Notes: generated from the letters alone by a model not told the origin. A DNA stretch of 64,000 nucleotides from Corythoichthys intestinalis (GCF_030265065.1 NC_080411.1:43426001-43490000), one strand, 5' to 3'; positions 1 through 10,859 are shown, counted from the first letter of the stretch. A program made the numbers and translations.

Positions 1-430
1 TAAACAATGCAGAGCAAAATGTAAGCCTCCTTTCCGTTTTTGTTCTCTGTTTTCATGCTTTTTACTTCCCTCAAAATGGTCGAAATGCAGCAAAGGATCA
101 ACACTCTGCTTGTGCTGAGGCGACGTGAATTTTGGTTTGAAATTGAAAGGAGACGTGTGAGGCGTGTTAAATGGGAGGCGAGTGGTACGTTGTTATGACG
201 CATGACGTAAAATCCTACGTCACCACATAGATGAGGGTGTTGACTGTTGACCCGGGGTTTTGCTTTCACACTGCATGACGATCGGAGCCGAGGCGATTTT
301 AACGCGGGTCGCTTGGCGAGTTGATTGACACGAGTCGAGGCGGGTCGCTGCACCTTTCCCACTGCCACCAAAAGCCGATTGTTAGTGGGTTGACACGGGT
401 TTTTTGGCCAGTGGGAAAGGGGTATACCTG
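1..430. other. Unassigned sequence with a short inverted repeat
   Basis: No gene is supported. An arginine-rich reading frame of about 40 codons starts near 76 but has no recognisable domain. A clear inverted pair lies at 351-370 and 401-420: 'cctttcccactgcc' faces 'ggccagtgggaaagg'. This looks like the ends of a small terminal-inverted-repeat element or a hairpin. The family was not identified. Confidence 0.35.
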
Positions 431-644
431 TCTGTTCTCTATTCCACTGACTCCAATACTGCTCAGAAAATTTCAAATTCGGTGACATACAACAAGTTCT
501 TTTTAAAGTAACGGAAATAGTTACTTTCCCTGGTAATTAGTTACTTTTACTATAGAGTAATTCAGTTACTAACTCAGTTACTTTTTGGAAGAAGTAGTGA
601 GTAATGTAACTAATTACTTTTTTAAAGTAACGTGCCCAACACTG
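431..644. repeat. hAT-type non-autonomous element, right-end fragment
   Basis: The stretch is nearly the same as the segment at about 21150-21320 and 26498-26550, which is the right end of an 8-bp-TSD element. It is rich in 'agttac/gtaact' motifs and ends in 'cccaacactg', the terminal motif of that family. The left part of this copy is missing or not recognisable. There is no coding capacity. Confidence 0.7.
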
Positions 645-864
645 GTCATAGGATAGCAGCCTGCACTGTTCTGCAAAGGAAAGAGCAACGGCGGACACCT
701 AGTCCGCTCCAAACCGCCCTTTGCACCATCCAATCTAGCAGCAGAAGGGGTTAATATTGACAAAATTACGGAGTCGTATAGGCCATTCACTTTTGAGGGC
801 CAAGTATCACTATTAGCTGATGGCAGCAACACTGTGCCAGTAAAAATCTTGCGTAACACTGATG

Positions 865-964
865 CAAGTAAGTCTTCTGTTTTACCTTTTTCGGCTGTCT
901 CGTCGTGAAAACAGCAAGTAAGTCTTCTGTTTTACCTTTTTCGGCTGTCTCGTCGTGAAAACAG
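865..964. repeat. Tandem duplication of 50 bp
   Basis: Two copies (865-914 and 915-964) of the same 50-bp segment stand head to tail with no differences seen. The unit lies in the Gypsy fossil directly before the retroposon target site at 961-971. The identity of the copies points to a recent local duplication. Confidence 0.85.
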
Positions 965-971
965 ACACTTT

Positions 972-1853
972 TTTTTTTTTAAAAACCTGTCCTGTTCAGC
1001 TGTTTGACACGGAGAATGGAAGTCTAAGTGCCCGGATAGTCTGAACAGTTTTAATGTTTCACTTTGAGAGTCTGACATACTCCCTTTGTGATCATTCAAC
1101 ATACCTCATTTATTATGACAAAACAGCGAACAGGAAAGGGTTATGGGGGAACAGAAGAAAAGAAACACAAGAGAAGAAACACAAACAACAACAAGAAATA
1201 CACTGAACACCTAACTACACTAACTATTAATATGTTGGTGCTATCGTCAGCTAAATGTATTTCCGGTTGACATCATGTGGGGGCCTGTTGACCAGGGAAA
1301 GAGGGGGAAGAAGGTGGGGGAGTCTATAAGCTAAGTGATAGAAAGGGGTAGAGTGTACACAAATCATCTCTGTGATCTAGAACCCAGTAATCGTGTGAAT
1401 CCCTTGTGAGTGTAAGCCCTTGGCAACCGACCCTACGCTGCCCCATCGCCAATCCCGGCACTGGGACCCCCCGCCCGAGCGCGCCCAATCACATCCAGCC
1501 GCACGGGATCCCCGCCGGGCACGCAACAGCCACGCAGACGAGCGGAGACGCCACGCGGGCGCCGACGCAGGGCCACGGCCCCCACCCAGCCAGCCCGGGG
1601 GGGGGGCCCATCCCTCCTCCCACAGCCCAGCAAAGAAGCCCTCATCCCCCCCCCCGGAATCCAGGGTGGTCCCCCGGGCCACCCGCGCGCCCATCTACTG
1701 GCCCTCGGGGATGGCAAGAGGGGATGCGCCACCAACCCCACGCTCGTCCCCAACCCCAAGCCCCGACCTCCCCCCACACGCCGCGGCCCAGGGAGGCGGA
1801 CAGGGCCGGAGACAGACTAAGGGGACGGAGGCGCAACCCCCCCCAGCCCACCC
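972..1853 (-). mobile_element. GC-rich retroposon with 11-bp TSD
   Basis: An insertion of about 880 bp is flanked by the 11-bp direct repeat 'acagacacttt' (961-971 and 1854-1864). Read on the minus strand it starts with a very GC-rich leader (about 1380-1853) and ends in a short A-run at 972-980. It also has an 'aataaa' signal about 130 bp before the tail. These are the marks of target-primed retroposition. Proline-rich and glycine-rich reading frames on both strands follow base composition and do not look like protein. The parent family was not recognised; it could be a LINE-derived or SINE-like retroposon, or a retrocopy of a host transcript. Confidence 0.6.
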
Positions 1854-2366
1854 ACAGACACTTTGATTGTAGGAGTTAGAATGGTCCCGTTTCGGGCACC
1901 ATTGCACAAGTTCTTTTTGAATTGCCCGCTAGTTGTCGGCCCTGTAAAGGTCGCCGTCCATAAGTAATTACCCATTGACGGGGTTCAGCTAATTCTGGGA
2001 AATGATCTAGTGGGAGAAAAGGTTTTCCCAGCTTTGAAAGTTAGTTGTGGGGACCGTGCTAAGTTGATGACGGCTCAGCAATGTAAACCAAGTAAATACT
2101 CATGTGTGAAAGGTGCTGCCCTGTCGAGGCCTGACAGTTCGCCAAATTTAGTGAACGAGGCCAAAGTTAGTAACTGGTTCCCTCCTTTTGTAGGTAATTT
2201 GGGGTGGGACTCTGTGGGGCCACAAAATCCTGTTGACAGCAATGTGCGCGCCCACTCGGCTAAAAGGAGGCCCTATCATTGTTATACGTGTTCTTTGGGT
2301 CAAGCCCACGATCGCTAGCTGTTACGGCTATTATTTAGGGTATAGGTTTGTTTTTAAGGTGGGGGG

Positions 2367-3035
2367 TGTGACGGCCCTGGCCGTGTAATTTTTTTTTTTT
2401 TTTTTTAGACTTTCAGTCACCTGATCTCGACTCTGCCAGCTGGCTGCTTCCCCTCCCACTGTGACGAAAGCTGATCGACACCGGCCGGACCGACGACGTC
2501 GCCGCTGCTGATTGGCCACGACGAAAAGGCGCAAAGCTTCAAAAACCTGCCGCTGTCAACACTCTGGGAGGTCGCATTTGACAGCATTCGTGCCACGGTC
2601 CTCCTCGCCAGCTGTTTGCTCGCTATTCACTCGTTTGTGCTTTGATTGCTGGTTTGATACACTCTTTTGTGTTTATTCGTTATTGGATCGTTTTTTTTTT
2701 TACCACTGTAAATGAGAGCACTGAAGCCGTAGGGGTAAGTCGCTATTTCTGTTCAACCCGTTTTCTCCTGTTTTGTTTAGTGTAAGAAGCTAGGTTAGTG
2801 GTTGTCTTTTCTTTGTTCTTTTTCACGCTCAGGGTTTAGTTAGCGGGTGGGGTTTAAGTGTAGTTCCTTTTGTTTGTCGATATGGCCTGGGTTTACCCTG
2901 AAGCCGCGCTTCTTCTGCATTTTGTATATATTCATTGCGAGTTTGATTATTGTGTAAATAAATTTGTGTCCACTTGTAAACTTGTGTGGCTTGTTTTATG
3001 TTACGCCCTTCGTGAACCGTCCTTGGGACGTAACA
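2367..3035 (+). repeat. 3' LTR of the Gypsy fossil
   Basis: The 669-bp segment starts 'tgtgacg' directly after a purine tract and ends 'cgtaaca', an inverted match at the ends. A poly(A) signal 'aataaa' lies near 2956. No partner LTR is present in the window, so the age cannot be judged from LTR divergence. Confidence 0.65.
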
Positions 3036-3500
3036 GCGCGCTTACTCACGAGCGGGAGTATTACCTGCTCTATGCTTCCTGCTCTAAAATAAATGCATTC
3101 ATTACTAAACAAAAAATCAACATCATAATCACATGCACATTTCGCCAAAGGGCAGAACAATCATATTCATATGGTAAAGTAAAACATAAGATAAAATGAG
3201 GTACAATAAGGTAATGTCTACGCGACAAAAAAACAAAACAAAACAATGACTGGAGACAACATGGTCAATACATCCTGAACAAGGTGATGAAACGTCTATG
3301 GCAGCTTTTGTACTATTATTAGTAGGATTCCTGGGGCAATAAAGAAAAGCGTCATCACCGTACTGCTAAAGCATTATTCAACAATGATTGCATTCAAACT
3401 TCACTTTGTTCTGTCAATGACATACACGTTTTATTTCCATTGTTTTATATTTGACGACCCTAACAGTGTAACTGAAAAATTTGGTTTGTAAAAATGCTTG
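3036..3500. other. Unassigned AT-rich sequence
   Basis: No gene, repeat end or RNA motif was recognised in this stretch between the Gypsy LTR and the GIMAP pseudogene. Confidence 0.4.
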
Positions 3501-3501
3501 A

Positions 3502-5130
3502 TCAGAGATAATAATTGTGAGTGTAAATGGTTGCACGTGTCTTTTTTACTAGGATTGCCCAGAGCCCCATAAAAGAAAATGGATGGATGACTTTGGACTC
3601 TGTAAGACCATAGTATTCATTGTACAGAGTGAAACCATCCTCACTTTTGCATTTGCTGTTGAGCTCTCTGCCAAGTGGAATAAAATCAATATTAGAATAC
3701 ACTATAGAACATGACATGACTCGCCACTTGCCAATGACATTACATTGAAGGCTTTTTTTAATTGAGGAATCTATCCGGACCCCTGGCTGGATGGACGTCC
3801 TTGTTGGCCCCCCGTCTCATCTGGCTAGATGGACCTCCTCTTGTTCCTTCACTCTATTGCATCTCTACAAACTGTAACTCCGTCTGCTAATTCCCATTAG
3901 CAGTCCTGGTGCATCTTGTCTATCTGTCCTGGGAGTGGATCTCTCCTGACTGTGGTTCTCCCCAAGGTTTCTCATTTTTTCCAAAAGGTTTTTGGAGTTT
4001 TTCCTTGCCGACATGGAGGGTCTAAGGATGAGGGATGCCCAGGACTTGGACTTTAATTAGTTCATCTACTGTTTCTGACTGTATATCATATTGCCTCTGC
4101 AAAGCCCTTTGAGACAACCTTGTTGTGATATAGGGCTATACAAATAAAATTGAATGGAATTTTTGAACAGCTCTTTGACTTGTTTTGGATCCTGGGGCAT
4201 GTTATTGAATAGGTGGTAACGGCCTTCACACTTCTGCACAATTTTTGTATTTAGTATTTAGTCGGATGTATTCCTCAAGGTTTCCTTTCAGGTCATCTCC
4301 ATGAGTGATCAGGACAATTGTGTGTTCGCTGATACTTTGACCAAACTTTTTCTCCAGCTTCCCGATTAAATCATGATCAAGATCTGAAATACGACCTATC
4401 TGATATACGAGTAATATTATACCACTCTTCAGTAATGAATGATTTACACCTCTCAACCTGCTCCTATAATCGGTTAGCTTGTCTCTAAAGAAGTCTGGAG
4501 TGTCGATCACGTTCACACACCTTCCAAAAAAATCCAAAACATTTCTCACCTCAACCTTACTGGTACAGAGCTGACATGAGATTCAAAAACATTTTTTTTT
4601 TTTTGTATCCATCAGCAATTTGCATGATAATATTTCCAGATGCACTCTTTCCAAGTCCAGTGCGTCCCATTAGTATAATGTTGAATCCACTTTCAGGCGT
4701 TCGATTGGCCATTCCGCCTGAAAGGGAAATTTTTATTTATCAACTAAATTTGATTATGGATCTGAGGGTACAGCATACGTCTAGGATCTGCAGCTCTTCC
4801 TCGATGTGAGGCATTTTTCTGTGAGGTGATTTGACCTCTTGGACTGGCATTGTCTATATCGGTTGCGCCAAATGCTGTCAGAATGCAAAACATAATCATC
4901 GATTGGTATTTATTTGAAATACATGCAAATTGTACTACGCACCAAGACTAGGAACACACATGCAGTCAATCGTGTCATCCGACCATATCTGTTGTATCTC
5001 TCACTGGGCCTTCTTGTTGATCCTGGTCTTCTCTTGGTCTCCGCTTCCAAAAGATAGGCAATTCAAAAGGTCATCTCAATTGTATCTCAAGAAACAGAAT
5101 GCTATTTTCATAACAACTGTAGAAACTTGC
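3502..5130 (-). pseudogene. GIMAP (AIG1) GTPase pseudogene, 3' half
   Basis: The segment is collinear with 56210-57375 of the intact GIMAP-like gene on the same strand. It includes the 3' UTR, a GTPase exon, the 61-bp last intron, the short preceding exon and part of the next intron. The GTPase exon retains a P-loop (GRTGLGKSAS), the DTPDFF switch and the THGDDL motif. At least two frame changes disrupt it, one between the P-loop and the switch (about 4550-4600) and a one-base gain near 4240. An L2 fragment has also landed in the tail. The short exon at about 4775-4840 keeps the same open frame as the intact gene. It is probably a partial duplicate that lost function; the family is secure, the exact order of losses is not. 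Confidence 0.85.
3765..4162 (+). mobile_element. L2/Maui-type LINE 3' fragment
   Basis: This is a 5'-truncated LINE tail. It holds the 3' UTR ending in 'gggctatacaaataaaattgaatgg' type sequence and closely matches the tail of the longer L2 copy at about 18020-19456. It carries no coding sequence. It interrupts the C-terminal coding end of the GIMAP pseudogene, so it inserted after, or helped cause, loss of that copy. Confidence 0.8.
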
Positions 5131-5530
5131 TTGTTTCCGTGTGAGTCAAGGATCACACTTGAGATGGACAAAACACTAGTTTATTAATAAAAAATAAACT
5201 CGGGACGGCCGATTGCCTCGCGTGCACACTTCCTTGTTCGTCTCATCAATACTGGCACTTTTTTTGTGATTGGCAACTTACCGATGACAACACGTGTACG
5301 GCGGCTCATGAGTGTCAAACAACATTTAACTAAATGTTCTACATTCTTTCCCTTTAGCTTACACTCGTTACACAAAACAAAATACAGGCAGAATGACAAC
5401 ATAATATTGCGTTTCTTTTAGCAGGCATGAAAATGGGTCAGGGGTTAAAAAGGTGAGAAGGGTGTGGAGGAAATATGTTCTGGTAGGGCTGTCCTAAACG
5501 ACTAATTTTCTCCTGATTAGTCAGTCGACT
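5131..5530. other. Unassigned sequence
   Basis: No gene was recognised. The right part (about 5483-5556) resembles a 'gactaatt/agtcgac' repeat that continues at 6956 on the other side of a TIR insertion. Confidence 0.35.
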
Positions 5531-5556
5531 AATTGTCAGCCGACTATTTTTACAAT

Positions 5557-6955
5557 TACCGTAAATTCCGGACCATAGAGCGCCCCGGATTACAAGCCTC
5601 ACCCAGTACATTTTTAAAGGAAGAAGCATTTTGTACATACATAAGCCTCTCTTGCCTATAAGCCGCGTGTGCCCACATATTAAACTGAAATATTTATAAA
5701 GAAATACACAGTTTTCCAAGTTTAAATACCATATTTTAACAAATCGGGTTATGATACAGCGCGTGACTTACAGGTAAGGGAGGTGCGGAAGAGCAAGAGA
5801 CGTGCTGTCGTTGTTGTTGCGGGTGTGTCTGTGTGTGTGCGTCGGCTGCTAGAGGCAGCAGTCGTGTGTTGTTCGACGAGTTTCCAAAATAAAGAACTGC
5901 AACCTAACTTAACGGGTTACTATTTGTCATTGTTACAATACCTTAACTTTTCTTTCCAAACAGCGCCAGCAACACGGCACTTAGCTGACTCCTCAAGCTC
6001 ACTCCTTAGCGTGTCGTCCTCTTCATCACGCAGCAGACCGGCTTTTCGAAACCCGTTGGTGATGGTGGATTTTTTTCACGCTGCTCCACGCTGTCAGACT
6101 TTTGCAAAAGTTGCTCTTCGCATACGACCACTTTTGTAAACGATCTGACGCCGCTGGCCATCCAAGCCTTCAATTCAACTCGGCACATCATATCCATTTC
6201 TTCTAGCATGATGCGGGTATGCTAATTCTTGCCTGGCACGGCCAGACTGTTCTTTTCAAACACTGAGAGAAGTCTGAGACCCAGCCCATTAACGCCCTCT
6301 CGAGCAAGTACAAAATCAATCGATAGATTCGTTTATTTGCGTGACGTGCTCTTAACGAGCGGTGTCACTCTTCCGCGTCGGAAGTCGTCTCCGAAACACA
6401 GATGGCGAACAGGAGAGCCGAAAATATGTTCCAATCCACGGTAAAATCAGTTTTAAATTACCAAAAACACATCGACACAAGTCAGTGACAACAGTCTGTC
6501 TCGCGCTAGCCATGTTGAATAAACTCCGCTCTCCTCGTATGTTTACTTCCACGCGCAAGTCCCTCGTCCCGCCCGTCGCTGATTGGTCCACTCCGCTGTC
6601 TGTTTGCTGTGGCTTGCTCCGCTCTGAAAATTTTATCCGCTTAATGGTGGCCAGACTCAATAGCTGGAACAGCGGTGAGTCTGGAGTACCAGGCTATGCT
6701 AATTCTACTAATGCACAAAGATGAGGGTCTGCTACTTTTATTCGTGCACAAAGCACAAACTTAAAATACGGGTAAGAGTGCCAACTAGCGTCTTCCTCGA
6801 CACACATATTCCACGTGTCTTATGCTTGCATTTTATGCTCGAGCGCTCCTGGCGGTCGTTAGAAAAATTTATAAATTGGCCGCATCATTGCATATGCCGC
6901 AGGATTCAAAATGAGGGAAAAAAGTAGCGGCTTGTAATCCGGAATTTACGGTAGT
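5557..6955. mobile_element. TIR element, non-autonomous, flanked by TA
   Basis: The terminal inverted repeats read 'taccgtaaattccgga' at the left and its reverse complement at the right, each bordered by TA. The element interrupts an AT-rich 'gtcgactaat' repeat. It holds no recognisable transposase, and itself contains a smaller insertion at 6230-6694. The TA borders would fit Tc1/mariner-type target choice, but the superfamily is not proven. Confidence 0.6.
6230..6694. mobile_element. Small TIR element with a 12-bp flanking repeat
   Basis: A segment of about 465 bp is flanked by the 12-bp direct repeat 'tatgctaattct' (6218-6229 and 6695-6706). Its ends are imperfectly inverted ('gcctggcacggccagact' against 'agtctggagtaccaggc'). 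It lies inside the larger TIR element at 5557-6955. Reading frames on both strands show no known domain. Confidence 0.6.
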
Positions 6956-6958
6956 CGA

Positions 6959-6961
<3 letters not shown>

Positions 6962-7005
<44 letters not shown>
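6962..7005. repeat. (AT)n microsatellite
   Basis: About 22 uninterrupted AT dinucleotides follow the right end of the TIR element. Confidence 0.95.
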
Positions 7006-7008
<3 letters not shown>

Positions 7009-7142
7009 TTTTCCTAATTTAGCAATGAAATTTTTGTTGACGCTTATTAATTCACAAAAACATTTTTGGAACACTTAAATTCTTTATTAAACACGTGAAT
7101 AATAATTAATCACACATGAACACTGAAGTCAAATGCTGATAG

Positions 7143-7546
7143 TAGGCCTGAACGATATTGGAAAAAACTATCGTTTTTGATTTTTGGGGAGTTTGCGATA
7201 TTAAAACGAGAAAATTTTCAACAAATAATTTGAATAGCTCCGTTCGGGATAGCTGCATTGTTGACGAAGAAAAACAGTTTGGTCGCGCTGCCTAGCAGGA
7301 GGGAGAGTGAGACACTGTGGTGCTGTATGAGCATGAAGCTCATACGATGATCTGAAAAATGGCGCCATCGGCCCTAATTTTTCTAACTCAGTTTAATCCA
7401 GGATCTGCACACTTGCTGCGTTCATGAAGTAATACAAAAGTTTAAATGTTGAAAAGAAGAAAATAAAATTGCACGTCCTGCGATGTGACTATTGCGCATG
7501 CGCACATTGCGATGGCGATGTTCAAACGATATATTGTGCAGGCTTA
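7143..7546. mobile_element. hAT-type MITE
   Basis: The 404-bp element has ends 'taggcctgaacgatatt' and, inverted, 'taagcctgcacaatata'. It is flanked by the perfect 8-bp duplication 'gctgatag' (7135-7142 and 7547-7554). The 8-bp duplication and the short TIRs fit hAT. There is no coding sequence. Confidence 0.8.
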
Positions 7547-8109
7547 GCTGATAGCATTTACTAGTGCGAAAGAATGGAATGTAAACAGATTCAGAACACT
7601 GACTTTGCCTTTCCAACATTATTCAAAACAATTCTTATAAAAAAATGTCTAGCATTATTATTACAGTATACTACTATATATTAGAGGTGTGGAAAATAAT
7701 CGATATGGATTGTGGTCGAGATAAAAAGGTGCGCGATGCGAGTGTATCGATTCATTCACTGTACATCGGTGCAAAGACGGCGTAAAATCAAGATGCATTT
7801 GTTCGCTGTGTGTTTTATCGGTAATCTTCAACGTTGCATCGATATTTTCCACATTGTACTGCATTGTCCTTTTTTCCGAGGTGTCTTGAATGCACCATCA
7901 GCTAGTGCTACAAGTTAACATGGTGGAGGGTAGCAGCAGTGGCGCTGAAGCGGATCAGATTTTCAATGCACCCTAAAAGTTCAAATCCGTCGTTTGGCAG
8001 TACGATGGATTTTACAAGATACATGGCAGACTTGACAAGACTCACGTTATTTGTAAAGAATGCCGCGCTTCTAAACCTTACAACAGCAGCACAACATACA
8101 TGGGAACTA

Positions 8110-8814
8110 AAGGCCCAAGTACACTGCATGCGTGATCGTTGCGTTTCCGGTCCGACTCCGGTAAAAAAAAACGCCGGAGCCAATCCGTTCCCATTATATC
8201 CTATTGTTCAACGTATACCGGCCGCGTCAGTGCTCCGGCTTGACTGCGAACCACCTCCGGCGTGCCGCATGCCCGCCGGATGGTATAGGCTATTTTCTAT
8301 TTTTGCCGGACACGCATCCGGCAAAATGGGCGGAGCTGGGCCTGGACGTAACAACCCAGGTGCCTAATCACGGTTTAAACACGAGCGAAGATGGATGATG
8401 AGCGCTTCATCATGGAGGTGGAAACCCACAAAATCATTTATGATGCAGCAGATCTTTTCTATAAGGACAATATAAAAAAGGAAGCTGCAAGGTGTCCTAT
8501 TATGTGTGTTTTTCTGTCCTGATCTCATCATGATGCAGTCATGTCTGTCTCTTAATTCCAGATTAACTAAAATATCAATATGCAAAGCAAATATGTGCTG
8601 TCTCTCTGCTTCTCTGATGAGTATAGACTCTGTGTGTTTTTCGTTGTTTTAAATGGCACATTATCGCGCACGATCACGCGAGAGCTCGGGGGGGACGAGG
8701 TTGGCGGACCGCAGCCGGTATGATTTGCCTGTTTTTGACGGACTGCGTGGCACGCAGGCAACACTGAACCGGACCGGAACCGCAACGATCACGCATGCAG
8801 TGTACTTGGGCCTT
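8110..8814. mobile_element. TIR element carrying a MADF-type exon
   Basis: Near-perfect inverted repeats of about 45 bp lie at 8110-8154 and 8770-8814 and start 'aaggcccaagtacactgcat'. The 705-bp element interrupts the BED finger of the hAT relic. It contains a MADF-like first exon at 8391-8491 and GC-rich spacer but no transposase. A target duplication could not be fixed with certainty. It is probably a shortened PIF/Harbinger-type element, since those often carry a Myb/MADF gene; that is inference. Confidence 0.65.
8391..8491 (+). pseudogene. MADF (Myb/SANT-like) first exon fragment
   Basis: The reading frame begins MDDERFIMEVETHKIIYD and continues DLFYKDNIKKEAA up to a GT splice donor at 8492. 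This is the typical start of a MADF domain, a Myb-like DNA-binding fold used by PIF/Harbinger accessory proteins and by host regulators. Only the first exon is present inside the TIR element; the second half of the domain and any acceptor exon are missing. Confidence 0.6.
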
Positions 8815-8934
8815 CACTTGAAGAGAGCATGGTATCGACGTCGCGAAAATGACGACAATGCAGGGGGCTAACAACAAGACTGATGAGAAGGAAGAGAAGA
8901 TAACTGATTATTAAGGCAAGAACAGTAAAGCTAC

Positions 8935-9240
8935 TACTTTTGTGAAAGGTTATTATTTATTGTTTTTATGTATGGACATTGCACTTAAGACACTCTGTGA
9001 GAGTGGTCAATTTACAGCAGATGTCACTGCCAAGTTGTTTGTATTGTTCTTTTCACAAGCAGTTGTGATTTGTTAACGATAGACCTAATTGTGAAAGGTC
9101 ATTGTTTGTTATTGTTTTTCATATTACTATTTAGGATATAGATGGACATTGCACTTAAGACACTCAGTGAGAGTGGTCAGTTTACAGCAGATGCCGCTGC
9201 CAAGTTGTTTGTAGTCTTCTTTGCACAAGCAGTTGTGTGT
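8935..9240. repeat. Tandem repeat, period about 169 bp
   Basis: Two copies share 'tggacattgcacttaagaca' (8974 and 9143) and about 120 bp of following sequence. A third, worn copy may continue to about 9330. It lies just 3' of the hAT BED-finger relic and may be part of the same element. Confidence 0.7.
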
Positions 9241-9532
9241 ATTTCATATTAGGTTTTGTCTGGCAGACAGGTATGTAGACATTGCAAAGTGTTACTTTAA
9301 TTCACTCATTGAGAGTGATTAATGTTACTGTAACGTTTACACATACAGCATCTTTAAGCTATCTTTGTTTTGTTTTACTCTTATATTAATAAACCAAAGC
9401 CTTTTGTAACATACTTAATTGCCATATTATTTTTTGTTTGTTTGCTTGCTTAGTAGATAAAATACGATTGATCATTTTTGCTTCACACTGAATCGCGTTT
9501 GATTGAACTAATCTATCTAAAAGCATCACAAA

Positions 9533-10634
9533 CTAGTGACGGGATCTGTCGTTCACTTGAGTAAACGAATCCATTCCGGTTCGTTCAGTAAAAAGATTCG
9601 TTCAAACAAATCGTTCAACGAATCGTTCGCCCCCCTCCTCTCCTTCCCCGGCCAAATGAATTGTTCGGTTAGTGAACGGGAAGTGACGATGCCGAACGAA
9701 TCACCAAAGACCGCTTCGCAGTATAACTGAACGGGAAGTGACATTGCTTGGTCCCTCCCTCTCTTGCACACAGGCTCCTCATTGACCACTCGTCGTAGTT
9801 TCAGAAATGAGTGACAGGCGATATCATTCTGCTTTCACAGACAGCCTCGTCTCCCTCCCGCTGCTGCAAAAGCGAGGGAGAACTTCCGCGTTGTCTGTCC
9901 TAGTTCAATGGGATCAAAGTCATGGCTCGTGCTTGCATTTCGATTTAGGACACGGTTAAACATTTTCCTTTTGTGGGGGGAGTAGGGGTTTGGGGTCGGG
10001 GGCGCACGGACTTTCTTTAGCATGATCTTGATCACATATACAATGCTGCTGCTACCAGCCAACGCGGCATGCTTGCTGTCACGAAAATAAAAATAAATCG
10101 AAAGTTTAATTTCTAAATATGGAACGACCAACACATCATGTTTACCTCTCGCTCTGTTGTATTTTAGTTTTTATGCTCATCACTATTATATTAGGTCACT
10201 ATTGTTAAAACTAAACTGTAAATAGCTAGTTGTCAAATGTGCTGCTCTGAAATAAAAACAATACTACATTTTGATATTTGACAGTTTAATTGCAAATCAG
10301 TATTAAGATGATCATAATGAATTTTTGCACTGGTATTAACAAATAAAATAATCCGGTCAGCTCCCCTGTCGTCCCCTCATCTCAGATCGTCAAATGCTGA
10401 CGAGAAATAATTGTTTGCTCTTTACGATGTCGCCTTTCTACTCTCATTAGTCTGTTAAGAAAAATGTAGACATGTTGCGACATCTCCCGTGTCCGCGTGC
10501 GTTGTTTTTGGGCGCTTGAGTAGCACATGATGGACGGATGGACATAATTTGTCAAACCAACCAACACCCGACACGCTCTGACACGAAAAAAAAAATAAAA
10601 CAGTCGGAAAACATTGACATGTATTTACAGTTTC
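9533..10634 (+). repeat. Unclassified dispersed repeat, left part
   Basis: The stretch is rich in 'gaacgaatcgttc'-like motifs at its left end. It matches, in inverted orientation, the repeat at the right edge of the window (about 63110-64000). Gypsy element A (10635-15352) splits it, and it resumes at 15353. Small reading frames inside show no known domain. Confidence 0.75.
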
Positions 10635-10859
10635 TGTTATATCTTCTGGCCGAGATAAGCACACAAACGTTGTCTTAACTTTCTTCTTTTAATTCCTTAT
10701 CACACAGACATTTTCATACAGCCATCAGGAACAACCGACTCTGCTCAACTAGTCGACAACTCTCTGTTTTACAACAACATGCATGCATCTCTATCACAAT
10801 CCAATTGCGCCCTCTGGGGGTTCAACATTGCAACCTGCTAAATTATTCAGTTTCCTACA
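10635..10859 (-). repeat. 3' LTR of Gypsy element A
   Basis: The 225-bp LTR starts and ends in the TG...CA pattern ('tgttatatc' to 'tttcctaca' on the plus strand). It is almost the same as 15128-15352. Confidence 0.9.

Larger units (their letters stand above)
645..3035 (+). mobile_element. Gypsy (Ty3-like) retrotransposon fossil, 3' part
   Basis: This is an old, broken LTR retrotransposon. What remains is a stretch resembling the retroviral-type protease region of teleost Gypsy elements, a polypurine tract at 2355-2366, and a 3' LTR. The 5' LTR, gag and most of pol are not present. The coding remnant is split by a retroposon at 972-1853. It is heavily decayed, with several breaks, and has no retained function. 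Confidence 0.7.
7920..8925 (+). pseudogene. hAT transposase N-terminus with BED zinc finger, broken
   Basis: The first part (7920-8109) reads MVEGSSSGAEADQIF and then a BED-type finger: KSVVWQYDGFYK, the cysteine pair in ICKEC, and PYNSSTTYMGT. The finger resumes after the insertion at 8815 with HLKRA, and a further stretch ending in DEKEEKITDY follows. A stop codon occurs early (about 7973), and about two bases are missing after HLKRA. BED fingers bind the ends of the parent transposon. The rest of the transposase is absent. It is a DNA-transposon relic, not a host gene. Confidence 0.7.

Noticed and set aside
1406-1879. Proline/arginine-rich reading frames of 114-157 codons on both strands
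   Set aside because: They overlap on both strands in a very GC-rich leader of a retroposon; their make-up follows base composition and no domain is visible.
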